Shown here in pieces: positions 49,938-59,273 of a stretch of DNA of 64,000 nucleotides (its first letter is position 1; every line of letters begins with the position of its first letter). Position numbers and translations under genes: made by a program. The notes beneath the pieces are model-generated. The model saw only the letters and a list, made by a program, of their open reading frames with translations. It did not search any database and was not told where the DNA came from. Location of the stretch: contig NZ_FYEA01000005.1 of the NCBI RefSeq assembly GCF_900187605.1, positions 186,001-250,000 on the forward strand, read 5' to 3'. Origin of the DNA: Pseudomonas sp. Irchel 3H7 (GTDB lineage Bacteria; Pseudomonadota; Gammaproteobacteria; Pseudomonadales; Pseudomonadaceae).

Positions 49938-50909
49938 ATGAGCGTTCGCGTCGGGATTGTCATGGACCCTATCGCCAGCATCTCCTATAAAAAGGATAGC
50001 TCGCTGGCCATGCTGCTGGCCGCGCAGAAGCGTGGCTGGGAACTGTTCTATATGGAACAACGCGACCTGTATCAGGGTGAAGGTCAGGCCCGGGCGCGCA
50101 TGAAGCCGCTGAAAGTCTTCGCCAACCCGGAAAAATGGTTCGAACTGGACGCCGAGCAGGACAACCTGCTGAGTGATCTGGACGTGATCCTGATGCGCAA
50201 GGATCCGCCGTTCGACATGGAGTTCGTCTACTCCACCTACCTGCTCGAACAGGCCGAAACCGCTGGCGTGCTGGTGGTGAACAAGCCGCAGAGCCTGCGC
50301 GACTGCAATGAAAAACTGTTTGCCACGCTGTTCCCGCAGTGCACGCCGCCGACCATCGTCAGCCGCCGCGCCGACGTGCTGCGTGAATTCGCCGCCAAGC
50401 ACGGCGACGTGATCCTCAAGCCGCTGGACGGTATGGGCGGTACTTCGATTTTCCGTCACCGCGCGGGCGATCCGAACCTGTCGGTGATCCTGGAAACCCT
50501 GACCGCCCTCGGTGGCCAGCAGATCATGGGCCAGGCTTACCTGCCAGCAATCAAGGACGGCGACAAACGCATCCTGATGATCGACGGCGAGCCGGTGGAT
50601 TACTGCCTGGCGCGGATTCCGGCGCAGGGCGAAACCCGTGGCAACCTCGCTGCCGGTGGCCGGGGTGAAGCGCGTCCGCTGACGGACAAGGATCGCTGGA
50701 TCGCTGCTCAGGTCGGCCCGACCCTGCGTGAGAAAGGCCTGCTGTTTGTCGGTCTCGATGTGATCGGTGAAAGCCTCACCGAAATCAACGTCACCAGCCC
50801 GACCTGCATCCGTGAAATCGACAATGCCTTTGGCACTGACATCGGCGGCATGCTGATGGACGCGATCGCCAAGAAGCTGCAAGCCGCCGGCAAAAAGCCA
50901 CAAGCTTGA
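49938..50909 (+). CDS. gshB: Glutathione synthase
   Basis: A 323-residue ATP-grasp enzyme joining gamma-glutamylcysteine and glycine. Seen are VGIVMDPIASISYKKDSS (N-terminal domain), LMRKDPPFDMEFVYSTYLLE, DVILKPLDGMGGTSIF (ATP lysine), ILMIDGEPVDYCLARIPA, and INVTSPTCIREIDNAFG. First gene of the gshB-tonB-algH-ruvX run, and divergent from pilG as in other Pseudomonas genomes. Confidence 0.97.
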   Translation: MSVRVGIVMDPIASISYKKDSSLAMLLAAQKRGWELFYMEQRDLYQGEGQARARMKPLKVFANPEKWFELDAEQDNLLSDLDVILMRKDPPFDMEFVYSTYLLEQAETAGVLVVNKPQSLRDCNEKLFATLFPQCTPPTIVSRRADVLREFAAKHGDVILKPLDGMGGTSIFRHRAGDPNLSVILETLTALGGQQIMGQAYLPAIKDGDKRILMIDGEPVDYCLARIPAQGETRGNLAAGGRGEARPLTDKDRWIAAQVGPTLREKGLLFVGLDVIGESLTEINVTSPTCIREIDNAFGTDIGGMLMDAIAKKLQAAGKKPQA

Positions 50910-51016
50910 TGCACGTCACATGCAGTCTGTCGCTTGAAGCGTGAAGCCCAAGGCGTGAAACCAACATTGCGTTATCATGCGCAGCCTCTGAAAAACGCGA
51001 TGTTGGTTTTCTTGTC

Positions 51017-51916
51017 ATGACCCTCCCGTCCGATCTGCCCGCAGAACTCGCCCACCGTGGCGTGCGCCCGGCCGATCGCCTCGGATTTACCCTGTTTCTC
51101 GCGGCGCTGATTCATTTGGCGCTGCTGCTCGGCGTCGGCTTCACGATGGTCGAGCCCAAGCAAATCAGCAAAACCCTGGAAATCACCCTCGCCACCTTCA
51201 AAAGCGAAAAGAAGCCGGAGAAGGCTGACTTTCTCGCGCAGGAAAATCAGGAAGGCAGCGGCACGCTGGACAAGAAGGCGATCCCCAAGACCACTGAAGT
51301 GGCGCCATTCCAGGACAATCAGGTCAAGAAAGTCACCCCGCCACCGGCCGCCAAGCCGCAAGTGCAGGAGGCTGCGCCCAAGGCTGCGGTGACCACCGTT
51401 GCGCCGAAGCCGAAAAAAGCACCGACCAAGAAAGAAGAAAGCAAAACCGAAGTCAAACCGACGGTCGACGCGCCGGAATTCGACAGCTCGCAGCTGTCCA
51501 GCGACATCGCCAGCCTCGAAGCCGAACTGGCCAAGGAACAACAGCTGTACGCCAAGCGCCCGCGCATTCACCGCTTGAGCGCGGCGTCGACCATGCGCGA
51601 CAAGGGCGCCTGGTACAAAGACGACTGGCGCAAGAAGGTCGAGCGCATCGGCAACCTCAATTACCCCGAAGAAGCACGGCGCAAGCAGATCTACGGCAAT
51701 TTGCGCCTGATGGTTTCGATCAATCGCGACGGCTCGCTGTATGAAGTGCTGGTGCTGGAATCGTCCGGCCAGCCGCTGCTGGATCAGGCGGCGCAGCGCA
51801 TTGTTCGACTGGCGGCACCGTTTGCGCCGTTTACCGGGGACTTGTCGGATATCGATCGTCTGGAAATCATTCGCACCTGGAAATTCGCCCGCGGCGACAA
51901 GCTCTCAAGCAATTAA
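51017..51916 (+). CDS. tonB: Energy transducer TonB
   Basis: A 299-residue TonB protein. A single N-terminal anchor (LGFTLFLAALIHLALLLGVGF) carries the family His; a Lys/Pro/Ala-rich periplasmic spacer spans about 60-150; the C-terminal TonB domain reads NLNYPEEARRKQIYGNLRLM and ends RTWKF. It passes proton-motive force from ExbBD to outer-membrane receptors. No exbBD genes are nearby, matching the gshB-linked TonB of Pseudomonas. Confidence 0.93.
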   Translation: MTLPSDLPAELAHRGVRPADRLGFTLFLAALIHLALLLGVGFTMVEPKQISKTLEITLATFKSEKKPEKADFLAQENQEGSGTLDKKAIPKTTEVAPFQDNQVKKVTPPPAAKPQVQEAAPKAAVTTVAPKPKKAPTKKEESKTEVKPTVDAPEFDSSQLSSDIASLEAELAKEQQLYAKRPRIHRLSAASTMRDKGAWYKDDWRKKVERIGNLNYPEEARRKQIYGNLRLMVSINRDGSLYEVLVLESSGQPLLDQAAQRIVRLAAPFAPFTGDLSDIDRLEIIRTWKFARGDKLSSN

Positions 51917-51921
51917 GGGCA

Positions 51922-52003
51922 AGATCAAAAGATCGCAGCCTTCGGCAGCTCCTACATTGGCCTGCATTCACATGTAGGAGCTGCCGAAGGCTGCGATCTT
52001 TTG
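51922..52003. repeat. Paired REP between tonB and algH
   Basis: AAGATCAAAAGATCGCAGCC...CAGCTCCTACA and the inverted TGTAGGAGCTGCCGAAGGCTG...ATCTTTTG flank a short centre. Confidence 0.9.
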
Positions 52004-52050
52004 GCGGCTTCAGCTTGTCAGTTTGCCCCCCGAACGCCACACTAGCGCAC

Positions 52051-52623
52051 ATGAAAAACGTCAGCCCCAGCTACCTCAAGCATCACCTCCTGATCGCCAT
52101 GCCACACATGGCCGACCCGAACTTTGCCCACACCTTGACCTACATCGTCGAGCACACGGCCAATGGCGCTATGGGGATTGTGGTCAACCGGCCGCAAGAG
52201 CTGAATCTGGCCGACATTCTTGAGCAACTGCGCCCGGACATCGACCCGCCGGCACTGTGCCAGCACGTACCGATTTTCATCGGCGGCCCGGTACAGACCG
52301 ATCGCGGTTTTGTTCTGCACCCGGCGGGCAAGACCTTCCAGGCCACCGCACAACTGGACGGTGATCTGGCCCTGTCGACCTCGCAGGATGTGCTGTTCGC
52401 CATCGCGGACGGCGTCGGCCCGGCGAAAAGCCTGATTGCCCTCGGTTACGCCGGTTGGGAAGCCGGGCAACTGGAAGCCGAACTGGCCGACAACGCTTGG
52501 CTGACCTGCCCGTACGACGCCGACATCCTCTTCAACACCAGCAGCGAACTGCGCCTCGAAGCGGCGGCCAAGCACCTGGGGATCAACCTCAGCCTGCTGA
52601 CCAGCCAGGCAGGTCACGCCTGA
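52051..52623 (+). CDS. algH: YqgE/AlgH family protein
   Basis: A 190-residue protein of the UPF0301 family, named AlgH in Pseudomonas through effects on alginate; biochemical role is not established. Conserved blocks are HHLLIAMPHMADPNFAHTLTYI, GAMGIVVNRP, IGGPVQTDRGFVLH, and GYAGWEAGQLEAELADNAWL. The ATG at 52051 starts the conserved part. Its stop overlaps the ruvX start (TGATG), the usual algH-ruvX-pyrR order. Confidence 0.93.
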   Translation: MKNVSPSYLKHHLLIAMPHMADPNFAHTLTYIVEHTANGAMGIVVNRPQELNLADILEQLRPDIDPPALCQHVPIFIGGPVQTDRGFVLHPAGKTFQATAQLDGDLALSTSQDVLFAIADGVGPAKSLIALGYAGWEAGQLEAELADNAWLTCPYDADILFNTSSELRLEAAAKHLGINLSLLTSQAGHA

Positions 52624-53060
52624 TGGCCCTGCGCCTGATTCTCGGCTTCGACTACGGCACCAAACAGATCGGCGTCGCGGTCGGCCAGGTGATTACCGGC
52701 CAGGCCCGTGAGCTGTGCACCCTGAAAGCGCAAAACGGCATCCCCGACTGGAATCAGGTGGAAGCGCTGTTCAAGGAATGGAAACCCGACGCCGTGGTCG
52801 TCGGTCTGCCGCTGAACATGGATGGCACGCCGAGTGAAATGTGCCTGCGCGCGGAGAAATTCGCCCGCCGCCTCAACGGCCGCTTCAATGTGCCCTTCTA
52901 TACCCACGACGAACGTCTGACCACCTTCGAGGCCAAAGGCGAGCGACTGGTGCGAGGCGGCCAAAAGGGCAGTTACCGCGACAACCCGGTGGACGCCATC
53001 GCCGCCGCTCTGCTGTTGCAGGGCTGGCTCGATGAAAACACTGCATTGTTTGAATCCTGA
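52623..53060 (+). CDS. ruvX: Pre-16S rRNA nuclease / Holliday junction resolvase-like RuvX (YqgF)
   Basis: A 145-residue RNase H-like nuclease. The first acidic residue is in ILGFDYGTKQIGVAVG, the middle motif is VVGLPLNMDGTPSEM, and the last is NPVDAIAAALLL. E. coli YqgF processes the 16S rRNA 5' end. Translation is coupled to algH by a TGATG overlap. Confidence 0.95.
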   Translation: MALRLILGFDYGTKQIGVAVGQVITGQARELCTLKAQNGIPDWNQVEALFKEWKPDAVVVGLPLNMDGTPSEMCLRAEKFARRLNGRFNVPFYTHDERLTTFEAKGERLVRGGQKGSYRDNPVDAIAAALLLQGWLDENTALFES

Positions 53061-53061
53061 C

Positions 53062-53082
53062 AAGCGCTTCGGCGCTTTTCTT
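53062..53082 (+). terminator. UUCG hairpin between ruvX and pyrR
   Basis: AAGCGC-TTCG-GCGCTT with a following T-rich TTCTTTTG lies 2 bp past the ruvX stop. The stable UUCG tetraloop and T-tract make it a short intrinsic terminator or attenuator ahead of the pyr genes. Confidence 0.65.
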
Positions 53083-53140
53083 TTGAGTGAAAAACCGAGT
53101 CGTGTCCAAGGACCCGATTCGCCCCCAACAAGGAGCAACC

Positions 53141-53647
53141 ATGAGCCTGCCAAATCCCGCCGATCTGATCAGCCAGATGGCGACCCGCCTCAAGGCGCAC
53201 CTTGCCCAGCGTGAAATCACCGAACCGCGTTACATCGGCATCCGCACCGGCGGCATCTGGGTCGCGCAGGCCTTGCTCAAGGAATTGGGCAGCGACGCGC
53301 CACTGGGCACGCTGGACGTGTCCTTCTACCGTGACGACTTCAGCCAGAACGGCCTGCACCCGCAAGTGCGCCCGTCCGCCCTGCCCTTCGAGATCGAAGG
53401 CCAGCATCTGGTGCTGATCGACGACGTATTGATGAGCGGCCGCACCATCCGCGCCGCCATGAACGAATTGTTCGACTACGGCCGCCCGGCCAGCGTGACC
53501 CTGGTCTGCCTGCTGGACCTCGACGCCGGTGAGCTGCCGATCCGCCCGAATGTCGTGGGCGCGACGCTGTCGCTGGCCGCTCACGAACGGGTGAAGCTGT
53601 CCGGCCCCGAACCGCTGACGCTCGAACTGCAAGACTTCAACCTTTAA
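53141..53647 (+). CDS. pyrR: Bifunctional pyr regulator / uracil phosphoribosyltransferase PyrR
   Basis: A 168-residue phosphoribosyltransferase-fold protein. The PRPP loop is [37 protein letters not shown] is the N-terminal loop. In Gram-positives PyrR binds mRNA to attenuate pyr genes; in Pseudomonas its regulatory role is less clear. AAGGAG lies 5 nt before the ATG. It is 27 bp upstream of pyrB. Confidence 0.95.
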   Translation: MSLPNPADLISQMATRLKAHLAQREITEPRYIGIRTGGIWVAQALLKELGSDAPLGTLDVSFYRDDFSQNGLHPQVRPSALPFEIEGQHLVLIDDVLMSGRTIRAAMNELFDYGRPASVTLVCLLDLDAGELPIRPNVVGATLSLAAHERVKLSGPEPLTLELQDFNL

Positions 53648-53674
53648 TCCGCCCTATTGAGAGTCCCCTTCGCG

Positions 53675-54679
53675 ATGACGCCTCTAGATACCAAGCGCCC
53701 GCTGCAGCTCAATGATCAGGGCCAGCTGCGCCACTTCCTCTCGCTCGACGGCCTGCGCCGCGAGTTGCTGACGGAAATCCTCGACACTGCCGACTCGTTC
53801 CTCGAAGTCGGTGCCCGGGCGGTGAAGAAAGTCCCGTTGCTGCGCGGCAAGACCGTGTGCAACGTGTTCTTCGAAAACTCCACGCGCACCCGCACCACCT
53901 TCGAACTGGCGGCCCAGCGACTGTCGGCGGACGTGATCACCCTGAACGTGTCGACCTCGTCGGCAAGCAAGGGTGAAACCCTGCTCGACACCCTGCGCAA
54001 CCTTGAAGCCATGGCCGCCGACATGTTCGTCGTACGCCACGGTGATTCCGGCGCCGCGCACTTCATCGCCGAACATGTTTGCCCGCAAGTGGCGATCATC
54101 AACGGCGGCGACGGCCGTCACGCCCACCCGACGCAGGGCATGCTCGACATGCTCACCATCCGTCGGCACAAGGGCGGTTTCGAAAACCTCTCGGTGGCCA
54201 TCGTTGGCGACATCCTGCACTCGCGGGTCGCGCGCTCGAACATGCTCGCGCTGAAAACCCTCGGTTGCCCGGACATCCGCGTGATCGCGCCGAAAACCCT
54301 GCTGCCGATCGGCATCGAGCAATACGGCGTGAAGGTTTACACCGACATGACCGAAGGCCTGAAAGACGTCGACGTGGTGATCATGCTGCGCCTGCAGCGT
54401 GAACGCATGACCGGCGGCCTGCTGCCGAGCGAAGGCGAGTTCTACCGCCTGTTCGGCCTGACCACCGCGCGTCTGGCCGGGGCCAAACCCGATTGCATCG
54501 TCATGCACCCGGGGCCGATCAACCGTGGCGTGGAAATCGAGTCAGCAGTGGCCGACGGCCCGCACTCGGTGATCCTCAATCAGGTCACCTACGGCATCGC
54601 GATTCGTATGGCTGTGCTGTCCATGGCCATGAGCGGACAAACCGCGCAGCGTCAATTCGAGCAGGAGAACGCCCAGTGA
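53675..54679 (+). CDS. pyrB: Aspartate carbamoyltransferase catalytic subunit
   Basis: A 334-residue enzyme making carbamoyl-aspartate. The carbamoyl phosphate site is [19 protein letters not shown], with [13 protein letters not shown], and the aspartate side shows [12 protein letters not shown] and [12 protein letters not shown]. It overlaps pyrC' by 4 bp (GTGA), reflecting the stoichiometric PyrB-PyrC' dodecamer described for Pseudomonas. There is no pyrI. Confidence 0.97.
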   Translation: MTPLDTKRPLQLNDQGQLRHFLSLDGLRRELLTEILDTADSFLEVGARAVKKVPLLRGKTVCNVFFENSTRTRTTFELAAQRLSADVITLNVSTSSASKGETLLDTLRNLEAMAADMFVVRHGDSGAAHFIAEHVCPQVAIINGGDGRHAHPTQGMLDMLTIRRHKGGFENLSVAIVGDILHSRVARSNMLALKTLGCPDIRVIAPKTLLPIGIEQYGVKVYTDMTEGLKDVDVVIMLRLQRERMTGGLLPSEGEFYRLFGLTTARLAGAKPDCIVMHPGPINRGVEIESAVADGPHSVILNQVTYGIAIRMAVLSMAMSGQTAQRQFEQENAQ

Positions 54680-55947
54680 AGCTCAGCATTCTCGGCGCAC
54701 GCGTCATCGATCCAAGCAGCGGCCTGGATCAAGTCACCGACATTCACGTTGAAGCCTGCAAGATCGTCGCCCTCGGCGCGGCCCCGGCGGGTTTCACGGC
54801 CGTAGAAACCATTGATGCCCAAGGCCTTGTTGCCGCTCCGGGCCTCGTCGATCTGAACGTTGCCCTGCGCGAGCCGGGTTACAGCCGCAAAGGCTCGATC
54901 ATCAGCGAAACCCGCGCGGCAGCGGCCGGCGGTGTGACCAGCCTGTGCTGTCCGCCGAAAACCAAACCGGTGCTCGACACTTCCGCCGTGGCCGAACTGA
55001 TCCTCGACCGCGCACGCGAAGCCGGCAACACCAAGGTGTTCCCGATCGGCGCGCTGAGCAAAGGTCTGGACGGCGAGCAACTGGCTGAGCTGGTTGCGTT
55101 GCGCGACGCTGGTTGCGTGGCGTTCGGCAATGGTCTGGAGAGTTTCCGCAATACCCGCACGCTGTGCCGGGCGCTGGAATATGCGGCGACGTTTGATCTG
55201 ACGGTGATTTTCAACTCGCAGGATCATGACCTGGCCGAGGGCGGTCTCGCCCACGAAGGCGCGGTGGCCAGCTTCCTTGGTCTGCCGGGGATTCCGGAAA
55301 CTGCTGAAACTGTGGCTTTGGCTCGCGACCTGCTACTGGTCGAGCAGACTGGCGTGCGTGCGCACTTCAGCCAGTTGACCAGCGCTCGCGGCGTGGCTCT
55401 GATCGCGCAGGCTCAGGCCCGTGGCCTGAAGGTGACGGCGGACGTGGCGTTGTATCAGCTGATTCTGACCGACGAAGCGCTGATCGACTTCAGCAGCCTG
55501 TATCACGTGCAGCCGCCGCTGCGTACGCGTGCTGACCGTGATGGCCTGCGTGAAGCGGTGAAGTCCGGCGTTGTGTCGGCGATTTCCAGCCATCACCAGC
55601 CGCACGAGCGTGACGCCAAACTGGCGCCGTTCGGCGCGACCGAGCCGGGCATCAGCAGTGTTGAGTTGCTGCTGCCGCTGGCGATGACGCTGGTTGAGGA
55701 TGGGTTGCTGGATCTGCCTACCTTGCTGGCGCGTTTGAGCGCTGGCCCGGCTGAAGCGCTGCGTCTGCCGGCAGGCAAACTGGCAGTGGGTGGTGCGGCG
55801 GATATCGTGCTGTTCGATCCGCAGGCTTCGACGGTGGCCGGTGAAGGCTGGTTGTCGAAGGGTGAGAACTGCCCGTTCATTGGGCACACTTTGCCGGGTG
55901 TGGTTCGCTACACCTTGGTGGATGGGCGGATCAGTCACCAGGCTTGA
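54676..55947 (+). CDS. pyrX: Dihydroorotase-like non-catalytic subunit PyrC' (PyrX)
   Basis: A 423-residue amidohydrolase-fold protein. In active dihydroorotases the first metal motif is H-x-H-x-REPG; here the corresponding residues are N61-V-A63 in [10 protein letters not shown], so the metal-binding histidines are missing. In P. putida such a PyrC' is inactive but needed to assemble aspartate carbamoyltransferase. It starts at GTG 54676, overlapping the pyrB stop, with GGAG 10 nt upstream. A separate active pyrC should exist elsewhere in the genome. Confidence 0.94.
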   Translation: MKLSILGARVIDPSSGLDQVTDIHVEACKIVALGAAPAGFTAVETIDAQGLVAAPGLVDLNVALREPGYSRKGSIISETRAAAAGGVTSLCCPPKTKPVLDTSAVAELILDRAREAGNTKVFPIGALSKGLDGEQLAELVALRDAGCVAFGNGLESFRNTRTLCRALEYAATFDLTVIFNSQDHDLAEGGLAHEGAVASFLGLPGIPETAETVALARDLLLVEQTGVRAHFSQLTSARGVALIAQAQARGLKVTADVALYQLILTDEALIDFSSLYHVQPPLRTRADRDGLREAVKSGVVSAISSHHQPHERDAKLAPFGATEPGISSVELLLPLAMTLVEDGLLDLPTLLARLSAGPAEALRLPAGKLAVGGAADIVLFDPQASTVAGEGWLSKGENCPFIGHTLPGVVRYTLVDGRISHQA

Positions 55948-55963
55948 TACCGGGTTGCCCCCA

Positions 55964-56046
55964 ATCGCTGGCAAGCCAGCTCCCACAAGGTCTTGCGCTA
56001 TCTTTGGGTTAGCGCAAAAACCTGTGGGAGCTGGCTTGCCAGCGAT
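55964..56046. repeat. Paired REP, 'TTGCCAGCGAT' class
   Basis: ATCGCTGGCAAGCCAGCTCCC and the inverted GGGAGCTGGCTTGCCAGCGAT between the convergent pyrC' and TM2 genes. Confidence 0.9.
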
Positions 56047-56049
56047 GGC

Positions 56050-56481
56050 TTACTGGAAGGCGCCTCTGCCTTCGGCGTTGCGTACGGACACCTGATCATT
56101 CAGCGTCCAGAAGTCATACAGCACCCCCAGAAAGAACAACCCGCCCGTCAGCAGATAGATCAGCCCACTGATCCATTTGCCCTGATACATCCGGTGCACG
56201 CCCAATGCTCCGAGGAACGTCAGCAGAATCCACGCCACGTTGTACTCGATCGGCCCGGCGGTAAAACGCAGATCCGCCTCGCGATCCATCGCCGGGATCA
56301 AGAACAGGTCGATCAGCCAGCCAATGCCCAGCAAACCGAAGGTGAAGAACCAGATCGTCCCGGTCACCGGCTTGCCGTAATAGAAGCGGTGAGCACCGGT
56401 AAAACCGAAAATCCACAGCAGATACCCGATGATTTTGCTGTGCGTATCTTGCTGCTGAACAAATTGTTGATAGGGGTTCAT
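56050..56481 (-). CDS. TM2 domain-containing protein
   Basis: A 143-residue membrane protein with two TM2-type units. The first reads IIGYLLWIFGFTGAHRFYYGKPVTGTIWFFTFGLLGIGWLIDLF split over two helices, the second VAWILLTFLGALGVHRMYQGKWISGLIYLLTGG. GxHRFY and the Gly-rich linkers define the TM2 family; function is unknown. It ends next to a REP doublet. Confidence 0.93.
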   Translation of the reverse strand: MNPYQQFVQQQDTHSKIIGYLLWIFGFTGAHRFYYGKPVTGTIWFFTFGLLGIGWLIDLFLIPAMDREADLRFTAGPIEYNVAWILLTFLGALGVHRMYQGKWISGLIYLLTGGLFFLGVLYDFWTLNDQVSVRNAEGRGAFQ

Positions 56482-56689
56482 GAAGACCTCGATTCACACG
56501 ATAGATAAATATTCTTGAATTCTTTGTGACTTTTTTACAGGTAGCCGACGTACGGCAAATGTTACCGTTGCTACCGTCAAAGCCTTATAGCACCTGACTT
56601 CTGTCCGACAATTGCGTCCATTTGCCGCTTATTTGGTTCCGTTGGCCACCAACTGAATCGACCAACGGACTCGGAATGAAAAAAAACTC

Positions 56690-56698
56690 TGTTATAAA
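56690..56698 (+). promoter_or_regulatory. Extended -10 promoter candidate for the NlpC/P60 gene
   Basis: TGTTATAAA is an extended -10 hexamer, about 32 bp before the ATG at 56730. It makes the upstream in-frame ATG at 56676 unlikely to be used. Confidence 0.5.
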
Positions 56699-56729
56699 GT
56701 TGCGCGCTATCACTGAAGAGCCACGCCTA

Positions 56730-57347
56730 ATGCGACCATTTTTCAAGACATGGCTAACCATCTGCCTATTAATGCCACTGGCCGCCCACGCCACCAATCG
56801 TGAGCAACGTCTTCCTAACGTTAACGGCTTCACCCCTAAATCCCATGCTTCGGCTCCTTCGAGCAAAAGCAGCAAAAGCAAAACCACCACGCTGAGCAGC
56901 AAGAGCCACAGCAAGCTGGTGCCACCGATGGCGAGCAAGGAAAGCAGCAATGTGCTGAGCCGTGCGGTGAACGTCCTCGGTACACCTTATCGTTGGGGCG
57001 GCAGCAGCCCAAGTAAAGGCTTCGATTGCAGCGGCCTGGTGAAATACGCGTTCAACGACGCCACGTTCGACCTGCCTCGCACCTCGAATGCCATGGCCAG
57101 CGGCCACGGCGAGAAAGTCGAGCGCAAGGATCTGAAGCCGGGCGACCTGATTTTCTTCAACATCAAGAGCCGCCGGGTCAACCATGTTGCCATCTACCTG
57201 GGCAACGACCGCTTCATCCACGCACCGCGTCGTGGCAAAGCGGTGAGCATCGATACGCTGAACAAGCCGTACTGGCAGCAGCATTACGTAGTGGCCAAGC
57301 GTGTGTTGCCGAAAGAACAGCAGCAGATGCGCGTGGTTCAGCGCTAA
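56730..57347 (+). CDS. NlpC/P60 (C40) family peptidase
   Basis: A 205-residue secreted cell-wall hydrolase. Residues 1-20 (MRPFFKTWLTICLLMPLAAHA) are a signal peptide; a Ser/Lys-rich linker (about 35-70) follows; the C40 domain has the nucleophile C100 in FDCSGLVKYAF and H152 in HVAIYLGNDRFIHAP. It probably cleaves peptidoglycan peptides. The ATG at 56730 is chosen on the signal peptide and the upstream promoter-like sequence. Confidence 0.93.
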   Translation: MRPFFKTWLTICLLMPLAAHATNREQRLPNVNGFTPKSHASAPSSKSSKSKTTTLSSKSHSKLVPPMASKESSNVLSRAVNVLGTPYRWGGSSPSKGFDCSGLVKYAFNDATFDLPRTSNAMASGHGEKVERKDLKPGDLIFFNIKSRRVNHVAIYLGNDRFIHAPRRGKAVSIDTLNKPYWQQHYVVAKRVLPKEQQQMRVVQR

Positions 57348-57356
57348 CACCATACC

Positions 57357-57466
57357 GATCATTCCCACGCTCCGCGTGGGAATGCCTCAATGGACGCTCC
57401 GCGTCCGCCTCGGCAAGGACGCAGAGCGTCCCGGGCTGCATTCCCACGCAGAGCGTGGGAACGATC
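57357..57466. repeat. Nested palindromic repeat, 'GTTCCCACGC' class, copy 2
   Basis: ATTCCCACGCTCCGCGTGGG and CCCACGCAGAGCGTGGGAACG outer arms with inner GGACGCTCCGCGTCC and GGACGCAGAGCGTCC. The inner arms are in the order expected for the reverse complement of the copy at 28.4 kb. Confidence 0.9.
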
Positions 57467-57472
57467 ACTCTC

Positions 57473-58507
57473 TCAGAAATTATCCGGCGTGCGCGCCTTC
57501 TCCCGCGCATGCTCGCGACTGATCAAGCCCTTGGTCACCAGATCCTTCAGGCACATGTCCAGTGTCTGCATCCCCAACGACCCACCGGTCTGAATCGCCG
57601 AATACATCTGCGCGACCTTGTCCTCACGAATCAGGTTACGGATCGCCGACGTGCCCAGCATGATCTCGTGCGCCGCCACCCGTCCGCCGCCGATCTTCTT
57701 GATCAACGTCTGCGAGACCACCGCCAGTAACGACTCCGACAACATCGAACGCACCATCGACTTCTCGTCACCCGGGAAAACATCCACGACACGGTCGATG
57801 GTTTTCGCTGCGGATGTGGTGTGCAAGGTGCCAAATACCAGATGCCCGGTTTCCGCAGCGGTCAGTGCCAGGCGAATGGTTTCCAGGTCACGCATCTCGC
57901 CGACCAGGATCACATCCGGGTCTTCACGTAGCGCCGAGCGCAAAGCGGTGGCGAAACTGCGGGTATCACGGTGAACTTCACGCTGATTGATCAGGCATTT
58001 GCGCGATTCGTGAACGAATTCGATCGGGTCTTCAATGGTCAGAATATGGTGGTGACGGTGGGTGTTGAGGTAATCGATCATCGCCGCCAACGTGGTTGAT
58101 TTGCCTGAACCGGTCGGCCCGGTGACCAGCACCAGCCCACGCGGCGCATCGGTGATCTTGCGAAAGACATCGCCCATGGCCAGGTCTTCCATGCTCAGCA
58201 CTTTCGATGGGATGGTACGAAACACCGCCCCGGCACCACGGTTCTGGTTGAAGGCGTTGACCCGAAAACGTGCGACACCCGGAACTTCGAAGGAAAAGTC
58301 GGTTTCCAGATGTTTCTCGAAGTCGACGCGCTGGGTCTCGTTCATGATGTCGTAGATCAGTTCGTGCACTTGCTTGTGATCCAGCGCCGGCAGATTGATC
58401 CGCCGCACATCGCCATCGACACGGATCATCGGCGGCAGACCGGCCGACAGGTGCAGGTCGGAAGCGCCCTGTTTGGCGCTGAAGGCCAGCAATTCAGTGA
58501 TATCCAT
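57473..58507 (-). CDS. pilT: Type IV pilus retraction ATPase PilT
   Basis: A 344-residue hexameric ATPase powering pilus retraction. It starts MDITELLAFSAKQGASDLHL; Walker A is GPTGSGKST with K136, the Asp box follows (IEDPIEFVH), Walker B is ALREDPDVILVGEMRD, and the His box GHLVFGTLHT; AIRNLIRE is the retraction motif near the C-terminus. The start at 58507 gives the canonical N-terminus. It is divergent from yggS across 56 bp. Confidence 0.97.
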   Translation of the reverse strand: MDITELLAFSAKQGASDLHLSAGLPPMIRVDGDVRRINLPALDHKQVHELIYDIMNETQRVDFEKHLETDFSFEVPGVARFRVNAFNQNRGAGAVFRTIPSKVLSMEDLAMGDVFRKITDAPRGLVLVTGPTGSGKSTTLAAMIDYLNTHRHHHILTIEDPIEFVHESRKCLINQREVHRDTRSFATALRSALREDPDVILVGEMRDLETIRLALTAAETGHLVFGTLHTTSAAKTIDRVVDVFPGDEKSMVRSMLSESLLAVVSQTLIKKIGGGRVAAHEIMLGTSAIRNLIREDKVAQMYSAIQTGGSLGMQTLDMCLKDLVTKGLISREHAREKARTPDNF

Positions 58508-58563
58508 AGCGCTCCTCAATTCCAGTAGAATGCCGCGAACCTTCAGACCGCCGGCGCCTCTTG

Positions 58564-59250
58564 ATGTCCACGATAGCAGACAACATTTTCCACGTTGGTT
58601 CGCGCATCCAGACCGCGACCCAAGCCGCACACCGTCCTGAAAACAGCGTCCAGTTGCTCGCCGTGAGCAAAACCAAACCCGCCGAAGCGCTGCGCGAGGC
58701 GTATGCCGCCGGCCTGCGCGACTTTGGCGAGAACTACCTGCAGGAAGCCCTGGGCAAACAGCTCGAACTGGCCGACCTGCCCTTGATCTGGCACTTCATC
58801 GGCCCCATTCAATCGAACAAGACTCGGGCGATTGCCGAGCATTTCGATTGGGTGCATTCCGTGGATCGCCTGAAAATCGCTCAACGTCTGTCCGAACAGC
58901 GCCCGGCCGAGCTGCCGCCGCTGAACATCTGCATTCAGGTCAACGTCAGCGGTGAAGCCAGTAAATCCGGCTGCACCCCGGCTGATCTGCCGGCATTGGC
59001 CGAGGCCATCAACGCATTACCGCGCCTGAAATTGCGTGGCCTGATGGCGATTCCCGAGCCGACCGAAGATCGCGCCGAGCAAGACGCGGCCTTCGCCGCT
59101 GTACAGAAATTGCAGGCCAGCCTCGATCTGCCGCTCGACACACTGTCCATGGGCATGAGCCACGACCTCGAGTCGGCCATTGCCCAAGGCGCCACTTGGG
59201 TGCGTATCGGTACCGCCCTGTTTGGCGCCCGTGATTATTCCCAGTCTTGA
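58564..59250 (+). CDS. yggS: YggS family PLP homeostasis protein
   Basis: A 228-residue PLP-binding protein (PLPBP family). The PLP lysine is in LLAVSKTKPAEALREAY, followed by DFGENYLQEALGK and WHFIGPIQSNKTRAIAEHFDWVHSVD; SMGMSHDLESAIAQGATWVRIGTALFG ends it. It has no known catalytic activity and buffers PLP. First gene of yggS-proC-yggT-yggU, all closely spaced. Confidence 0.96.
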   Translation: MSTIADNIFHVGSRIQTATQAAHRPENSVQLLAVSKTKPAEALREAYAAGLRDFGENYLQEALGKQLELADLPLIWHFIGPIQSNKTRAIAEHFDWVHSVDRLKIAQRLSEQRPAELPPLNICIQVNVSGEASKSGCTPADLPALAEAINALPRLKLRGLMAIPEPTEDRAEQDAAFAAVQKLQASLDLPLDTLSMGMSHDLESAIAQGATWVRIGTALFGARDYSQS

Positions 59251-59273
59251 ACCATTCCAGATAAGGACCACAC

